64,000 nt of DNA from an uncultured Alphaproteobacteria bacterium (lineage in GTDB: Bacteria; Pseudomonadota; Alphaproteobacteria; HIMB59; GCA-002718135), in NCBI GenBank assembly GCA_902541215.1, contig CACBPV010000003.1, forward strand, positions 1 through 64,000, read 5' to 3'. Position 1 is the stretch's first letter. The number at the start of each line of letters is the position of its first letter. The notes under the pieces were generated by a model. The model was not told the origin of the DNA and made no database searches. It saw only the letters and a list, made by a program, of their open reading frames with translations. Shown piece after piece: positions 10,257 through 22,365 of this stretch. A program made the translations under genes and the position numbers.

Positions 10257-11597
10257 TTATCTTCTGCCTTTTAACTTTGTTTTTTTAAGCAAACCTTCAT
10301 ATTGATGCTGAAACAAATGTGACTGTACCTGTGTTATGAAATCGATCATTACGACAACAACAATTAGAAGCGCAGTTCCTCCAAGATAAAATGGTATTGA
10401 AGTTCTGGATAAAAGAAATTCAGGAAGTAGAGCAACAAAAGTCAGATAAATAGTTCCTATTGTTGTTAATCTTACTAGAACAAATTCAATATATTTAGCT
10501 GTGTTTTCACCAGGTCTTATTCCAGGAATAAATCCACCATATTTCCTTAGATTTTCGGCTTGTTCATCTGGATTAAATACTATGGATGTGTAAAAAAATC
10601 CAAAGAAGATTATCATAGCAGCGTATAATGCAAGATACAAAGGTTGACCCCTTCCTAAGTAACTAGAAATTAGAATAAATATATCACTCGATGAACCTGC
10701 GCCAAAACCAGACATTGTATTTGGTAAAAGTAAAATCGATGAAGCAAAAATAACAGGAATTACACCAGCAGTATTAATTTTTAATGGTAAATGAGAACTT
10801 TGGCCACCATATATTTTATTTCCAACTTGTCTTTTGGGATATTGAACGGGCAATCTTCTCTGACCTTTTTCAACAAAAACAATAAATATAATTAATAATA
10901 ATATAAGTATTAAAATTCCTAAAATAAAAGCAATACTCAACTCGCCTGTCCTTCCTAATTGAAGAGTACTTACAAAAGCACTTGGTAAATTAGCAATAAT
11001 TCCAGCAGTAATAATAAGAGAAATGCCATTTCCAACTCCTCTTGAAGAAATTTGTTCACCGAGCCACATTAAAAATATTGTACCACCAACTAGAGTTATG
11101 ACAGTAGTAAGTCTGAAAAAAAGACCTGGGTCAAAAACAATATTACCATAAGTTGTTTGCATAGACTCTAACCCTATTGCTACTCCATAACCCTGTATAG
11201 CGGCTATAAGTACTGTAAAATATCTTGTATATTGCAGTAATTGTCTTCTTCCTTTTGATCCTTGTTCTTTAAGTGACTTAAGGTAAGGAATTGCTGACTG
11301 CATTAAAGTCATTATGATTGATGACGAAATGTAAGGCATCACACCAAGAGCAAAAATTCCCATCCTACCTAATGCTCCTCCAGAAAATGTATCAAAAATA
11401 CCAAGAATACCTGACGATTGTTGTTCGAAAAATTGTTGTAGTGCAAGTGGATTAATTCCAGGGATTGGTAAAAAGGTTCCAAGTCTAAAAACAATTAATG
11501 CACCTAAAGTAAATAAAAGTCTTTGTCTAAGCTCAGTTGCCTTACCTAAAGCTCCAAAGTTTAGGTTATTTGCTAATCTGTCTGCAGCTGTTGCCAT
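10257..11597 (-). CDS. secY: Preprotein translocase subunit SecY
   Basis: RLGTFLPIPGINP, GIFALGVMPYISSSIIMTL, FNPDEQAENLRKYGGFIPGIRPG. Confidence 0.98.
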   Translation of the reverse strand: MATAADRLANNLNFGALGKATELRQRLLFTLGALIVFRLGTFLPIPGINPLALQQFFEQQSSGILGIFDTFSGGALGRMGIFALGVMPYISSSIIMTLMQSAIPYLKSLKEQGSKGRRQLLQYTRYFTVLIAAIQGYGVAIGLESMQTTYGNIVFDPGLFFRLTTVITLVGGTIFLMWLGEQISSRGVGNGISLIITAGIIANLPSAFVSTLQLGRTGELSIAFILGILILILLLIIFIVFVEKGQRRLPVQYPKRQVGNKIYGGQSSHLPLKINTAGVIPVIFASSILLLPNTMSGFGAGSSSDIFILISSYLGRGQPLYLALYAAMIIFFGFFYTSIVFNPDEQAENLRKYGGFIPGIRPGENTAKYIEFVLVRLTTIGTIYLTFVALLPEFLLSRTSIPFYLGGTALLIVVVVMIDFITQVQSHLFQHQYEGLLKKTKLKGRR

Positions 11598-12056
11598 TTA
11601 TTTCTTAATTAATTTAACTGTTCCACCTAATTTTTCTACCACTTCTACTGCTTTTTTTGAAGCATACGAAATTTCTAAATTAGCTTTAATTTCAAGGTTA
11701 CCAACATTAAGAAGCTTTAAACTTCCCTTTGATTTTTTGAATATTTTTTTCTCAAATAAAACTTCTTCACTTATTTCTTGAGGATTAAGTTTATATTTTT
11801 TTAAAATATTATTTATCATTGTGAAATTGATATTTTGTGTCTTTGTTTTAAAATAATTTTTAAATCCTCTCTTTGGTAATCTTCTATATATTGGCATTTG
11901 ACCACCTTCAAATCCATTAATAGATACACCAGATCTAGATTTTTGACCCTTAACACCTCTACCAGAAGTTTTACCCAAACCAGACCCTGAACCTCTTCCT
12001 CTTCTTTTACTTTTTTTGTTTGATGTTAAAGTAGACTTTAGTTCATTAATTTTCAT
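11598..12056 (-). CDS. rplO: 50S ribosomal protein L15
   Basis: [47 protein letters not shown]. Confidence 0.96.
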   Translation of the reverse strand: MKINELKSTLTSNKKSKRRGRGSGSGLGKTSGRGVKGQKSRSGVSINGFEGGQMPIYRRLPKRGFKNYFKTKTQNINFTMINNILKKYKLNPQEISEEVLFEKKIFKKSKGSLKLLNVGNLEIKANLEISYASKKAVEVVEKLGGTVKLIKK

Positions 12057-12067
12057 TTTAATTACTC

Positions 12068-12571
12068 TTATTTATTATTATTAATTTGATTAATTTTTTT
12101 TGATCTTTTAGCAGCAACAGATTTTGGAGACTCAGACATTTTAAATGCATTTAAAGTTGCCTTTAGCATATTATGCGGATTTGATGTACCAGTTGATTTT
12201 GCAACTACATCTTTTATACCTAGAGATTCAAATAAAGCTCTCATTGGCCCACCAGCTATAATTCCAGTACCAGGTGAGGCAGTTCTAAGTATTACTTTTC
12301 CTGCTCCAAAACGACCAACAGTATCATGATGTATTGTTCTATTTTCTTTTAAATGAACTCTTACCATTTTACTTTTTGCATTTTCTGTAGCTTTTCTTAC
12401 TGCTTCAGGTACTTCTTTAGCTTTACCTGTACCTATCCCAACTCTACCTTTATTATCACCAACAATCATTATTGCAGCAAAACCAAACCTTCTACCACCT
12501 TTAACAACTTTAGCTACTCTATTAATTGTAACTAAATGTTCACTAAAATCATTTTTATCGTTCTCAAACAT
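12068..12571 (-). CDS. rpsE: 30S ribosomal protein S5
   Basis: [46 protein letters not shown]. Confidence 0.98.
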   Translation of the reverse strand: MFENDKNDFSEHLVTINRVAKVVKGGRRFGFAAIMIVGDNKGRVGIGTGKAKEVPEAVRKATENAKSKMVRVHLKENRTIHHDTVGRFGAGKVILRTASPGTGIIAGGPMRALFESLGIKDVVAKSTGTSNPHNMLKATLNAFKMSESPKSVAAKRSKKINQINNNK

Positions 12572-12579
12572 ATATACCT

Positions 12580-12912
12580 CTAAAAATTTAAACCTTCTAC
12601 TCTCGCAGCTTCAGCAATTATTTTTATAAGACCGTGATACTTATATTTACCTCTATCAAATGCAACCTTATCAATACCTTTAGAAATTATTTTTTTTGCA
12701 ATACTTTTACCAATAAGTTCTGCGGTTTCTTTTCTAGAAAGATTTTTTTCTTTTATTGATTTCTCAACAGATGAAGAACTAGCTAAAGTAAGTCCTTTTG
12801 TGTCATCAATTAATTGTGCATACAGATGACTATTTGATCTGAAAACTGTCAATCTATTTCTTTTTGAAACTTTTTTCGTTTTGTATCTTACTCTTTGTTT
12901 TCTATTTTTCAT
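12580..12912 (-). CDS. rplR: 50S ribosomal protein L18
   Basis: [56 protein letters not shown]. Confidence 0.97.
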   Translation of the reverse strand: MKNRKQRVRYKTKKVSKRNRLTVFRSNSHLYAQLIDDTKGLTLASSSSVEKSIKEKNLSRKETAELIGKSIAKKIISKGIDKVAFDRGKYKYHGLIKIIAEAARVEGLNF

Positions 12913-12914
12913 TT

Positions 12915-13445
12915 TTATTTCTTTTTTCCTTCTTTTCTAAAAATATACTCATCTAAATACTTTATACCTTTACCTTTAAATGGAACTGGTTTTCTGTACG
13001 ATCTAATCTTCGCAGCTGCAGCACCCAATTTTTCTTTATTAATACTAGTGAGTTTAATCAAATTTTGTTTAGGGCATTCAATTTTAACATCATTTGGAAT
13101 ATCAAAATTAATATCATGGCTATAACCAAGTTCGAGTTTAAGTTTAGATCCAGCAACACTAGCACGATAACCAGTTCCATTTAATTCTAGGGTCTTTGTA
13201 AAACCACTAGAAACACCATGTATTATATTTGCAATTATTGCTCTAGTTGTTCCCCAATTAGGATCATTTGTCATTTCTTTTAATGGCAAGACTTTGACTT
13301 CGTCTTCTTCTATATTAATAGTAAAGTTTGAATTTACTAAAGTTTCCATTTGTCCTAATTTACCTTTAGCTGAAAAAACACCATCTTTAAAAGTACATTC
13401 TATTTCTTTAGAAATTTTTATTGGATTTTTAGCAATTCTTGACAT
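12915..13445 (-). CDS. rplF: 50S ribosomal protein L6
   Basis: MSRIAKNPI; GTGYRASV; EKLGAAAAKIRSYRKPVPFKGKGI. Confidence 0.97.
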   Translation of the reverse strand: MSRIAKNPIKISKEIECTFKDGVFSAKGKLGQMETLVNSNFTINIEEDEVKVLPLKEMTNDPNWGTTRAIIANIIHGVSSGFTKTLELNGTGYRASVAGSKLKLELGYSHDINFDIPNDVKIECPKQNLIKLTSINKEKLGAAAAKIRSYRKPVPFKGKGIKYLDEYIFRKEGKKK

Positions 13446-13843
13446 TAAAAAACCTCACATAAAATTTCACCACCAACATTGTTTTTCTTTGCTTGATGAT
13501 CTGACATTACCCCTTTAGGAGTAGATAAAATAGATATACCTAAACCTCCATAAGGTTTATTTAAATCGCTTATCTTAGAATATTTTCTAATACCAGGTTT
13601 GGAAATTCTTTTTATTTTTTTTATAACAGGACTACCATTAAAATATTTTAAATCTATCTTTATTGAATTAATTCCTTTTCTTTCCTCAATATCTTTGAAG
13701 TCTCTAATATAACCTTCATCTTTTAAAACACTTAAAACATTAACATTTAATTTAGATTTAAGACATAGAGTTGATACTTTGTTAGCCTGATGAGCGTTCT
13801 TGATTCTTGCTAACATATCAGAAAGTGAGTCATTAAAAGCCAT
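13445..13843 (-). CDS. rpsH: 30S ribosomal protein S8
   Basis: SDMLARIKNAH...; GLGISILSTPKGVMSDHQAKKNNVGGEILCEVF. Confidence 0.97.
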   Translation of the reverse strand: MAFNDSLSDMLARIKNAHQANKVSTLCLKSKLNVNVLSVLKDEGYIRDFKDIEERKGINSIKIDLKYFNGSPVIKKIKRISKPGIRKYSKISDLNKPYGGLGISILSTPKGVMSDHQAKKNNVGGEILCEVF

Positions 13844-13852
13844 ATTATTCTC

Positions 13853-14158
13853 CTACCAACTTGATTTTACAACTCCTGGTAAATCACCAGTCATTGAAAG
13901 TTCTCTTAATTTAATTCTAGATAATCCAAATTTTCGATAATTTCCTCTTGGTCTTCCAGTTATTTCACATCTATTTCTGTGTCTTATGGAAGAGCCATTT
14001 CTAGGTAAATCATTTAATTTATTTTGGAGACTAATTCTTTCTTCTAAAGAAATATTTTTATCTTTAATTTTAGATTTCAAAAGCTCTCTTTTAGATTTGA
14101 ATTTTTTAATTAATTTTTTTCTAAATAAATTTTTCTGAATAGAACTTAGTTTTGCCAT
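13853..14158 (-). CDS. rpsN: 30S ribosomal protein S14 (zinc-free form)
   Basis: [41 protein letters not shown]; no CxxC pairs. Confidence 0.97.
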   Translation of the reverse strand: MAKLSSIQKNLFRKKLIKKFKSKRELLKSKIKDKNISLEERISLQNKLNDLPRNGSSIRHRNRCEITGRPRGNYRKFGLSRIKLRELSMTGDLPGVVKSSW

Positions 14159-14166
14159 TTTACTCC

Positions 14167-14718
14167 TTAACTAGTCTGATTTTCTTTAAAGGGCATATTA
14201 AAACTTTTTAACAATTCCAATGCCTCTGTATTATTTTTTGCGGAGGTACAAATAGTAACATCCATACCTCTAATTTTCTCAACTTTGTCAAAATTTATTT
14301 CTGGGAATATTACATGCTCTTTAATACCTATTGAGAAATTACCTTTTCCATCAAAGCTTTTACTGTTGAGGCCTCTAAAGTCTCTAATTCTAGGAATAGC
14401 TATATTTACCAATCTATCTAAAAATTCATACATTATTTTATTTCTCAAAGTTACTTTGACTCCAAGTGGCATGCCTTCTCTTATTTTAAAACCTGAGATA
14501 GCTTTTCTAGACTTTGTTTTGACAGCTTTTTGACCAGCAATTAGAGTTAAATCTTCTTGAGCTTTATCTATCAGTTTTGAGTCTTCCTTACCATCACCTA
14601 TCCCCATGTTTAAAATTATTTTATTAATTTTTGGTACTTCAAACATATTTTTAAAACCTAACTTTGATTTTAAATCTTGTTTGATTTGATTATTATATTG
14701 TTCTAAAAGTCTACTCAT
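14167..14718 (-). CDS. rplE: 50S ribosomal protein L5
   Basis: [56 protein letters not shown]. Confidence 0.97.
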   Translation of the reverse strand: MSRLLEQYNNQIKQDLKSKLGFKNMFEVPKINKIILNMGIGDGKEDSKLIDKAQEDLTLIAGQKAVKTKSRKAISGFKIREGMPLGVKVTLRNKIMYEFLDRLVNIAIPRIRDFRGLNSKSFDGKGNFSIGIKEHVIFPEINFDKVEKIRGMDVTICTSAKNNTEALELLKSFNMPFKENQTS

Positions 14719-15032
14719 TTAATTTCAATTCCTGAAGATTTATTAATTCTAATTTTTTTATCATTATCTAATCTATAACCAATTTTGACACCTTTTTTTA
14801 AATTAGCATCATAAAATGCTAAGTTTGAAATATGCATAGGCATTTCTTTTTCAATTATTCCACCGGGTTGATTGTTGTCTGGTTTTTGGTTTTTTTTGAC
14901 TTTATTAATTTCAGATACAATTGCTTTCATTTGCTTTGGCAACATTTTGACTATTTTACCTGTTTTACCTTTATCTTTACCTGTTAAAACAATCACCTCA
15001 TCTCCTTTTCGAAGTTTAAATTTAACACTCAT
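14715..15032 (-). CDS. rplX: 50S ribosomal protein L24
   Basis: RKGDEVIVLTGKDKGKTGKIVKMLP; MPMHISNLAFYD. Confidence 0.97.
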   Translation of the reverse strand: MSVKFKLRKGDEVIVLTGKDKGKTGKIVKMLPKQMKAIVSEINKVKKNQKPDNNQPGGIIEKEMPMHISNLAFYDANLKKGVKIGYRLDNDKKIRINKSSGIEIK

Positions 15033-15400
15033 TAAATTACCTCCGGAGCAAGACTGATTATTTTCATAAATTTTTTTGTTCTCAATTCTCTAGTTACTGG
15101 TCCAAAAATTCTAGTTGCAATTGGTTCCTCTTGTTTATCTAAGAGAACAGCAGCATTTTTATCAAATCTGATTGCAGTACCGTCAGATCTTTTAAAATCT
15201 TTTGAGGTTCTAACTATTACAGCTTTAAAAACCTCTCCTTTTTTTACTTTTGCTCTTGGTAATGCATCCTTAATTGAAACTACAATAATGTCACCTATTG
15301 ATGCAGATCTTCTTTTTGATCCACCTAAAACTTTTATACATTGAATTTTTCTAGCACCTGAATTATCAGCTACAAAAAGATTAGATTGCATTTGTATCAT
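15032..15400 (-). CDS. rplN: 50S ribosomal protein L14 (start more likely the internal [13 protein letters not shown])
   Basis: [50 protein letters not shown]. Confidence 0.97.
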   Translation of the reverse strand: MIQMQSNLFVADNSGARKIQCIKVLGGSKRRSASIGDIIVVSIKDALPRAKVKKGEVFKAVIVRTSKDFKRSDGTAIRFDKNAAVLLDKQEEPIATRIFGPVTRELRTKKFMKIISLAPEVI

Positions 15401-15654
15401 GAATTTTCTCCAGGATTAGAAAGAACTTTCCATTTTTTTAGTTTAGATATGGGTCTGGTTTCAATAATTGAGACTGTGTCACCTATATTATACTGATTAT
15501 TTTCATCATGAGCATGATATTTTTTTGTTTGTCTAATAATTTTTTTATAAAGTTTGTGCTTAATTCTTCTAGTTACACTTACAGTAATCGTTTTGTTTGA
15601 GTTAGAAGAAGATACGACACCTGACAAAATTCTTTTAGGCATTTTTGTCTCCAT
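15397..15654 (-). CDS. rpsQ: 30S ribosomal protein S17 (start more likely MPKRILSG, codon 5)
   Basis: [59 protein letters not shown]. Confidence 0.95.
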   Translation of the reverse strand: METKMPKRILSGVVSSSNSNKTITVSVTRRIKHKLYKKIIRQTKKYHAHDENNQYNIGDTVSIIETRPISKLKKWKVLSNPGENS

Positions 15655-15829
15655 TAATTGTTTTTTGTTTAGATATTAACCTAGCAATTTGCTTTTTAAG
15701 ATCTTTTATTTTAGATGTTTTTTCGAGTTGACCTGAAGATTTTTGAAAATTTAAATTTAAAAGATTTTTCTTTAAATTTATAATTTCATCTTTCAGTTTA
15801 TTCTCATTAATAACTGTTTTTTTACTCAT
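15635..15829 (-). CDS. rpmC: 50S ribosomal protein L29
   Basis: Short L29-like helical protein, [42 protein letters not shown], at the syntenic position. Confidence 0.92.
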   Translation of the reverse strand: MSKKTVINENKLKDEIINLKKNLLNLNFQKSSGQLEKTSKIKDLKKQIARLISKQKTINGDKNA

Positions 15830-16245
15830 TATATATTTCTTTCAACAAATTTGCATTTTATAGGAAGCTTAGCAGCAGCTAGAGACATAGCTCTTCTTGC
15901 ATCATTAATGCTTACTCCATCAACTTCAAACATTATTCTTCCTGGTTTTACTCTACAAGCCCAATATTCAATTGAACCTTTTCCCTTACCCATTCTTACT
16001 TCAGCTGGTTTTTTCGAAACTGGAACATCGGGAAAGATTCTAATCCACATCCTACCAGCTCTTTTTAAATATCTAGTTATTGCTTTCCTTGCTGCTTCAA
16101 TTTGCCTAGAAGTCACTCTTTCAGGCTCCAGAGCTTTTAACCCAAAACTACCGTAGTTTAGTGCATAATTACCTTTAGAATTGCCATGTATTCTTCCTTT
16201 AAATTGTTTTCTGAATTTAGTCTTTTTAGGAGACAACATGTTCAT
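15829..16245 (-). CDS. rplP: 50S ribosomal protein L16
   Basis: [62 protein letters not shown]. Confidence 0.98.
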   Translation of the reverse strand: MNMLSPKKTKFRKQFKGRIHGNSKGNYALNYGSFGLKALEPERVTSRQIEAARKAITRYLKRAGRMWIRIFPDVPVSKKPAEVRMGKGKGSIEYWACRVKPGRIMFEVDGVSINDARRAMSLAAAKLPIKCKFVERNI

Positions 16246-16922
16246 TATCTAACACTCCCTTGTTCTATCTGTTTTTTTTCACTCGCGTATGGATCTTTAG
16301 AGAGTATTTCACCTTTATTTATCCAAACTTTAATTCCACAAATACCATAAGTTGTTTCTGCTTCAGCAGTGGAATAATCAATATCGCCTCTTAATGTATG
16401 CAAAGGTACACTGCCTTCATGATATTTTTCAGTTCTAGCTATTTCTGCTCCTCCTAATCTTCCACTACAAACAACTTTAACACCTTTTGCTCCTAATCTT
16501 ATTGCTGATTGAACAGCTTTTTTCATTGCTCTTCTAAAAGAAATACGTTTCTCAAGTTGGGATGCAATGTTTTCAGCCACTAATTTTGCTTCGACTTCAG
16601 GTTTTCTTACTTCTTTTATATCCAAAAAAACCTCAAGATTTGACAACTTTGAAAGATCTTTTTTTAATGTTTCAATATCAGCCCCCTTTTTACCAATAAT
16701 GATTCCAGGTCTTGAACTATATATTGATAGTCTTAATTTTTTAGCTGCTCTTTCAATATTAATTTTAGAGATACTTGCATTTTTAAGTTTTTTTTCAACA
16801 TAACTTTTTATTTTTAAGTCTTGATGAAGCAACTTTGTGTATTCTTTTTTTGAAAACCATCTAGATGACCAGGTTTTGTTTATACCAAGTCTGATGCCAT
16901 GTGGATTTACTTTTTGTCCCAT
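16245..16922 (-). CDS. rpsC: 30S ribosomal protein S3
   Basis: [57 protein letters not shown]. Confidence 0.98.
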   Translation of the reverse strand: MGQKVNPHGIRLGINKTWSSRWFSKKEYTKLLHQDLKIKSYVEKKLKNASISKINIERAAKKLRLSIYSSRPGIIIGKKGADIETLKKDLSKLSNLEVFLDIKEVRKPEVEAKLVAENIASQLEKRISFRRAMKKAVQSAIRLGAKGVKVVCSGRLGGAEIARTEKYHEGSVPLHTLRGDIDYSTAEAETTYGICGIKVWINKGEILSKDPYASEKKQIEQGSVR

Positions 16923-17290
16923 TATTTTTTTTCCTTTTTTAATTCTGATCTTTCTTCAACTACAATAGTAACTTTACTAAAAGGTTTAATAATCGAGGCT
17001 GCTCTTCCTTTAGCTCGAGGTCTCCATCTTTTCATTCTTAAACTTTTTCCAACGAAAGCTTTTTTTACAAAAAGTTTATCAATATCTAATTGTTTATTAT
17101 TTTCAGCATTAGCTATAGCTGCGTTTAAAACTTTTAATATTGTTCTGGATACTCTTTTCGAAGAAAACTTTAATTGATTAATTGCTGAACTGACCTTCAT
17201 ATCCACAATACTGTTAACTATTAAGGAAAGTTTAGTTGGGCTTATTCTTATCATATTGTCCTTAGCAATTGCTTCAAGATTCTGATTCAT
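16922..17290 (-). CDS. rplV: 50S ribosomal protein L22
   Basis: [14 protein letters not shown]...; [37 protein letters not shown]. Confidence 0.97.
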   Translation of the reverse strand: MNQNLEAIAKDNMIRISPTKLSLIVNSIVDMKVSSAINQLKFSSKRVSRTILKVLNAAIANAENNKQLDIDKLFVKKAFVGKSLRMKRWRPRAKGRAASIIKPFSKVTIVVEERSELKKEKK

Positions 17291-17568
17291 TTCTGCTCCG
17301 CTTTTTTGTCAGCAGCTGTGTGTCCTTTAAATGTTCTGGTTGGAGAGAATTCACCTAATTTATGACCAACCATTTGTTCATTTATTGTTACTGGTACAAA
17401 TTTTTGACCGTTATAAACACCAAAAGTTAATCCTACGAACTCAGGCATAATTGTAGATCTTCTAGACCAAGTTTTTAAAACTTCTTTTCTACCAGACTGA
17501 GATAGCTTTTCTGCTTTCTTCATTAAAGTTATGTCGACAAATGGTCCTTTCCAAACTGATCTTGTCAT
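17287..17568 (-). CDS. rpsS: 30S ribosomal protein S19
   Basis: [42 protein letters not shown]. Confidence 0.98.
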   Translation of the reverse strand: MTRSVWKGPFVDITLMKKAEKLSQSGRKEVLKTWSRRSTIMPEFVGLTFGVYNGQKFVPVTINEQMVGHKLGEFSPTRTFKGHTAADKKAEQK

Positions 17569-18389
17569 TATTTTTTCTTCCTTTTGATTATAAATATGTT
17601 TGTCTTTTTATTACGTCTTGTTTTTTTTCCTTTTGTTGAAACACCCCAAGGAGTTACTGGATCACGTCCACCTGAAGTTCTACCCTCTCCACCTCCATGA
17701 GGGTGATCGACAGGGTTCATAACAACACCTCTCACTTTAGGTCTAAAACCTAAATATCTTTTTCTTCCAGCTTTACCAAGTTTAATATTTTTTTGGTCTG
17801 GGTTTGAAACTTCTCCTATTGTAGCTTTACAGTTTTTGTTAACATGTCTAATTTCTCCAGATACAAGCTTAATTTGAACATAAGGTTCTTCTTTAGAAAC
17901 AATTTGAGCAGATGATCCTGCAGATCTGATTAATTGTCCTCCTGCTCCAGGTTTAAGCTCAATATTGTGAATGCTTGTTCCAACTGGTATATTATTAATA
18001 GGCAAGCAGTTGCCATTCTTAATTGCAACGTTGTCTCCAGATATAATTTTCTCACCAACTTTAATGTTTTTAGGTGAAATAATGTATTTATGATCTCCAT
18101 CATCATACTTTACTAAAGAGATAAATGCTGATCTATTTGGATCATATTCATTTCTAATAACCTCTGCAGAGATATCAGTTTTAGAACGTTTAAAGTCGAT
18201 TAACCTATATTTTCTCTTGGCCCCACCACCCATTCTTCTTGATGTGATCCTTCCTTGGTTATTTCTACCACCAGTAGAATTTAATTTTTTTGTTAATGTC
18301 TTATGAGGTTTTTCTTTAGATAACTCTTTCTTAGATACTAAAACAGTACCTCTTAATCCAGGAGTAATGGGTTTAAACTTAATTAACAT
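17568..18389 (-). CDS. rplB: 50S ribosomal protein L2
   Basis: [54 protein letters not shown]. Confidence 0.98.
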   Translation of the reverse strand: MLIKFKPITPGLRGTVLVSKKELSKEKPHKTLTKKLNSTGGRNNQGRITSRRMGGGAKRKYRLIDFKRSKTDISAEVIRNEYDPNRSAFISLVKYDDGDHKYIISPKNIKVGEKIISGDNVAIKNGNCLPINNIPVGTSIHNIELKPGAGGQLIRSAGSSAQIVSKEEPYVQIKLVSGEIRHVNKNCKATIGEVSNPDQKNIKLGKAGRKRYLGFRPKVRGVVMNPVDHPHGGGEGRTSGGRDPVTPWGVSTKGKKTRRNKKTNIFIIKRKKK

Positions 18390-18703
18390 TATTTAATCTC
18401 CAATGATGAGTCAATTGTGTTACCTTCTGCGAGTGTTACAATAGCTCTTTTAGTATCTTTTCTAAAACCGTACTGACCTTTAAAAGTTTTACCCTTCCCT
18501 CTTAAAATTGAGGTGTTAACTTTGTTAACTTTAACTTTAAAAATCATTTCGATCGCATTTTTAATTTCAAGTGAGTTGGAATTTTTTGAAACAATAAAAG
18601 AATATTGATTAAATTGCTGTAAGTTTGTTGATTTTTCAGTTGTAACTGGTTTCTTTATAATATCATATGCTTTGTATAGTGAAATTTTAGAGTTTTTTTT
18701 CAT
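18389..18703 (-). CDS. rplW: 50S ribosomal protein L23
   Basis: [52 protein letters not shown]. Confidence 0.96.
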   Translation of the reverse strand: MKKNSKISLYKAYDIIKKPVTTEKSTNLQQFNQYSFIVSKNSNSLEIKNAIEMIFKVKVNKVNTSILRGKGKTFKGQYGFRKDTKRAIVTLAEGNTIDSSLEIK

Positions 18704-19326
18704 TACGATAACCTCTTTGTAATTTCACTTACTGATTTTTGCTCAATAAATATTTTATCAAATGTGATTAGATCTTTAACATTAATACCTTTTTGATTTA
18801 ATATTGAAATTTTTGGTATGTTTGAGGATGCTAGTTTGAAATTTTTGTCTAATCCATTTTCTGAATGGATAAATAGGGCAGATCTATAATTAAATAATTT
18901 TAAATCTGAATATAAATCTTTGGTTTTAAAACTTTTAATTTCAAAAGAGTCAATAATTATGATTTTATCCTCAGAAACTTTAACTGATAGAGCAGATTTT
19001 AAGGCTAATTTTTTTTCTTTTTTATTTAAAGAAAATGAATAATCTCTATTTGATGGACCCATAGAAACAGCACCTCCTCGAAAATTTGGTGGTTTACTAC
19101 TTCCTTGTCTCGCATTACCAGTACCTTTTTGTGAAAAAGGTTTCTTACTTCTACCACTAACTTCAGATCTTGATTTGGTTTTATGGGATCCTTGTCTAGA
19201 TTTAGCATTTTGATATCTGATATATTGATGGATTAAGTCTGGAAATTTTTTAATACCAAATATTTTAGTATCCAGGTCTATATCCCCGACACTCTTATTT
19301 TTTAAATTTAGGATTGATTTTTTCAT
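18703..19326 (-). CDS. rplD: 50S ribosomal protein L4
   Basis: GSHKTKSRSEVSGRSKKPFSQKGTGNARQGSSKPPNFRGGAVSMGPSNRDYSFSLNKKEKKLALKSALS. Confidence 0.97.
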   Translation of the reverse strand: MKKSILNLKNKSVGDIDLDTKIFGIKKFPDLIHQYIRYQNAKSRQGSHKTKSRSEVSGRSKKPFSQKGTGNARQGSSKPPNFRGGAVSMGPSNRDYSFSLNKKEKKLALKSALSVKVSEDKIIIIDSFEIKSFKTKDLYSDLKLFNYRSALFIHSENGLDKNFKLASSNIPKISILNQKGINVKDLITFDKIFIEQKSVSEITKRLS

Positions 19327-19971
19327 TTATGATTTTTTTACTGAGTCTTTTAAATAAATAATTGAGTTTTTTTTCCCTGGGATAGAACCCTTTACAATTA
19401 AAAGATTATTATTGTTATCAATTTCAACTATTTTTAAATTTTGTTTTGTTACTCTTCTATTCCCCATTCTTCCAGCCATTTTTTTACCTTTAAAAACTCT
19501 TCCAGGATCTTGATTTTGTCCAGTAGATCCATGAGATCTATGAGAAATTGATACTCCATGAGATGCTCTTAATCCTCCAAAATTATGCCTTTTCATAACA
19601 CCTGCGAAGCCTTTACCAATTGATATACTGCTAGCATCAATAAATTGATTAACTTTAAAATGATTAGCATTAAGTTTCGTTCCAACTTCTAAAATATTCT
19701 CATCATCTACTTTAAACTCTTTCAAAATTTTCTTAGGGTTCAGTTTTATAGACGAAAAAATTTTTCTTTGTGGTTTTTTTATATTTGAAATATCTTTATT
19801 TGTTTCGATAGAAGCAAGTTGAACAGCATTATATCCATCTTTATCGATAGTTTTGGTATTGGTTACTACACATTCATCGATTTTTAAAATGGTTACATGC
19901 GTGTTAACACCATTTTCAAAGTAGTAAGATGTGTTACCAATTTTAGTTGCTATTAAACCAGTTCTTAACAT
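19327..19971 (-). CDS. rplC: 50S ribosomal protein L3
   Basis: SIGKGFAGVMKRHNFGGLRASHGVSISHRSHGSTGQNQDPGRVFKGKKMAGRMGNRRVT. Confidence 0.97.
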   Translation of the reverse strand: MLRTGLIATKIGNTSYYFENGVNTHVTILKIDECVVTNTKTIDKDGYNAVQLASIETNKDISNIKKPQRKIFSSIKLNPKKILKEFKVDDENILEVGTKLNANHFKVNQFIDASSISIGKGFAGVMKRHNFGGLRASHGVSISHRSHGSTGQNQDPGRVFKGKKMAGRMGNRRVTKQNLKIVEIDNNNNLLIVKGSIPGKKNSIIYLKDSVKKS

Positions 19972-19972
19972 A

Positions 19973-20281
19973 TTAAATCTTAATATCTACTTCTACTCCA
20001 GCAGATAAATCGAGCTTCATTAAAGCATCGACTGTCTGAGGTGTAGGATCAATTATATCTAGTAGACGATTATGAGTTCTAATTTCTAATTGGTCTCTAC
20101 TTTTTTTATCAATATGAGGTGATTTATTTACAGTAAATCTCTCGAAACGAGTAGGTAAAGGAATCGGTCCTTTTACTTTGGCACCTGTTCTTTTAGCAGT
20201 ATTAATAATATCTTGAGTACTATTATCTAGTAAAGAGTTATCATATCCCCTTAACCTAATTCTTATATTTTGATTATCCAT
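19973..20281 (-). CDS. rpsJ: 30S ribosomal protein S10
   Basis: [67 protein letters not shown]. Confidence 0.98.
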   Translation of the reverse strand: MDNQNIRIRLRGYDNSLLDNSTQDIINTAKRTGAKVKGPIPLPTRFERFTVNKSPHIDKKSRDQLEIRTHNRLLDIIDPTPQTVDALMKLDLSAGVEVDIKI

Positions 20282-22359
20282 TATGCAAGCTTAGCCTTTA
20301 CTTCTTCGGCCACATTTGATGGCACTTCTTCATAGTGATCAAATTGCATTGTGTAGTTAGCTCTACCTTGGGAGAGAGATCTAAGGTTATTTACATATCC
20401 AAACATATTAGCAAGTGGAACCATAGCATCAACTACATTGGCATTTCCTCTTGTAGACATTTCTTGTACTTGTCCTCTTCTACTATTTAAATCACCTATA
20501 ACATCACCCATGTATTCCTCAGGAGTTACCACCTCGACCTTCATCATAGGCTCTAGTAATACCGGTTGAGCCTTTGCTATACCTTCTCTAAATGCTGCTC
20601 TTGCAGCAATCTCAAATGCTAGTACACTTGAGTCAACATCATGATATGCTCCGTCATATAGTGTAGCTTTAAAGTCAATGCATGGAAAACCTGCAATTAC
20701 TCCTGTTTGTTGTTGAGCTATTAGCCCTTTTTCTACACCAGGAATATGTTCTGTTGGAATGTTTCCACCCTTTATTTGGTTTATAAATTGATATCCACTT
20801 CCAGCTTCTCCAGGTTCAAATTTAATTTTAACTCTTGCAAACTGTCCAGCGCCACCGGATTGCTTTTTATGAGTGTAATCGACATCAAAAGAATTTGAAA
20901 TTGTTTCTCGATAAGCAACTTGTGGAGCACCAACATTAGCTTCAACCTTGAATTCTCTTTTCATTCTATCAACAAGTATTTCAAGATGAAGTTCTCCCAT
21001 ACCTTTGATAATTGTTTGTCCACTTTCATGATCAGTAGTTACTCTAAAACTTGGATCTTCTTGAGCAAGCCTTCCAAGAGCTTGTCCCATTTTTTCATGA
21101 TCAACTTTTGTTTTGGGTTCAACGGCTACTTCAATAACTGGGTCAGGAAAATCCATTTTTTCCAAAACAATTGGTTTATCTTGGGAGCAAAGTGTTTCGC
21201 CAGTGGTAACGTCTTTTAAACCTACCAGAGCAACGATATCACCAGCATTCGCTGTTTTTATTTCTTCTCTATTGTTTGCATGCATCAATAACATTCGACC
21301 AATATTTTCTTTTTTACCAGAATTTGAATTTAAAACTGAATCTTTAGTATTTATTGAACCAGAGTATATTCTAGCAAATGTTAAGCTTCCAACAAAAGGA
21401 TCGGTCATTATCTTAAATGCAAGGGCACTGAAGGGTTCATTATCCTCACAGTTTCTTGTTAACTCAATATTATCGTCTTTTATATCTACGCCTTTGACGC
21501 TAGCTACATCTGTAGGTGAGGGCATATAATCTATAACTGCATCCAAAAGTGGTTGCACGCCCTTATTTTTAAATGCAGATCCAGTTAATACTGGAACAAA
21601 AGAACCATTTATTGTTCCCTTTCTTATACATGATTTTAACTCTTCAATAGTTGGCTCTTTACCATCCAAATACTTTTCCATAACTGAATCATCTTCTTCA
21701 ATTGCTTTTTCAATTAATTTTTCTCTGTATTCTGCTGATTGATCTTTTAGTTCATCTGGAATATCTACAATATCAAATTTTGCTCCAAGACTTTCATCTT
21801 GCCAAATAATTGCCTGATTTGATACTAAATCAACAACTCCCTTTAAATTACTTTCTATTCCAATGGGTAGCTGTGTAACAAGAGGATATGATCCTAGTCT
21901 TTCTGAAATCATATCAACACACATAAAAAAGTTAGCCCCAGTTCTATCTAGTTTGTTAACAAAACACATTCGGGGAACTTTATATTTATCTGCTTGTCTC
22001 CAGACTGTTTCAGATTGTGGTTCAACACCGGCAACACCATCAAAAACTGCAACGGCACCATCTAAGACCTTCAATGATCTTTCGACTTCAATTGTAAAAT
22101 CTACGTGTCCAGGTGTGTCAATTATATTTATTCTGTGATCTTTCCAAAAGCATGTAGTGGCAGCAGATGTTATTGTGATACCTCGTTCTTGTTCTTGCTC
22201 CATCCAGTCCATTGTTGCAGCACCATCGTGAACTTCACCAATTTTGTGAGATTTTCCTGTGTAGTATAAAATTCTTTCAGTAGTGGTAGTTTTTCCAGCA
22301 TCTATATGGGCCATGATTCCTATATTTCTGTATTTAGACAATGGGTGAGATCTAGACAT
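20281..22359 (-). CDS. fusA: Elongation factor G
   Basis: [45 protein letters not shown]; full-length 692 aa. Confidence 0.99.
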   Translation of the reverse strand: MSRSHPLSKYRNIGIMAHIDAGKTTTTERILYYTGKSHKIGEVHDGAATMDWMEQEQERGITITSAATTCFWKDHRINIIDTPGHVDFTIEVERSLKVLDGAVAVFDGVAGVEPQSETVWRQADKYKVPRMCFVNKLDRTGANFFMCVDMISERLGSYPLVTQLPIGIESNLKGVVDLVSNQAIIWQDESLGAKFDIVDIPDELKDQSAEYREKLIEKAIEEDDSVMEKYLDGKEPTIEELKSCIRKGTINGSFVPVLTGSAFKNKGVQPLLDAVIDYMPSPTDVASVKGVDIKDDNIELTRNCEDNEPFSALAFKIMTDPFVGSLTFARIYSGSINTKDSVLNSNSGKKENIGRMLLMHANNREEIKTANAGDIVALVGLKDVTTGETLCSQDKPIVLEKMDFPDPVIEVAVEPKTKVDHEKMGQALGRLAQEDPSFRVTTDHESGQTIIKGMGELHLEILVDRMKREFKVEANVGAPQVAYRETISNSFDVDYTHKKQSGGAGQFARVKIKFEPGEAGSGYQFINQIKGGNIPTEHIPGVEKGLIAQQQTGVIAGFPCIDFKATLYDGAYHDVDSSVLAFEIAARAAFREGIAKAQPVLLEPMMKVEVVTPEEYMGDVIGDLNSRRGQVQEMSTRGNANVVDAMVPLANMFGYVNNLRSLSQGRANYTMQFDHYEEVPSNVAEEVKAKLA

Positions 22360-22365
22360 TATAAA

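Noticed and set aside
18703-19326. 60-aa minus-strand ORF 19026-19208 within rplD
   Set aside because: Alternate frame inside conserved rplD; no independent evidence
20920-22138. Several plus-strand ORFs of 90-138 aa opposite fusA (also opposite rpsC, rplP, rpoB, fdsA, ftsH and others)
   Set aside because: Fully antisense to strongly conserved genes, no recognisable domains; expected by chance from codon bias
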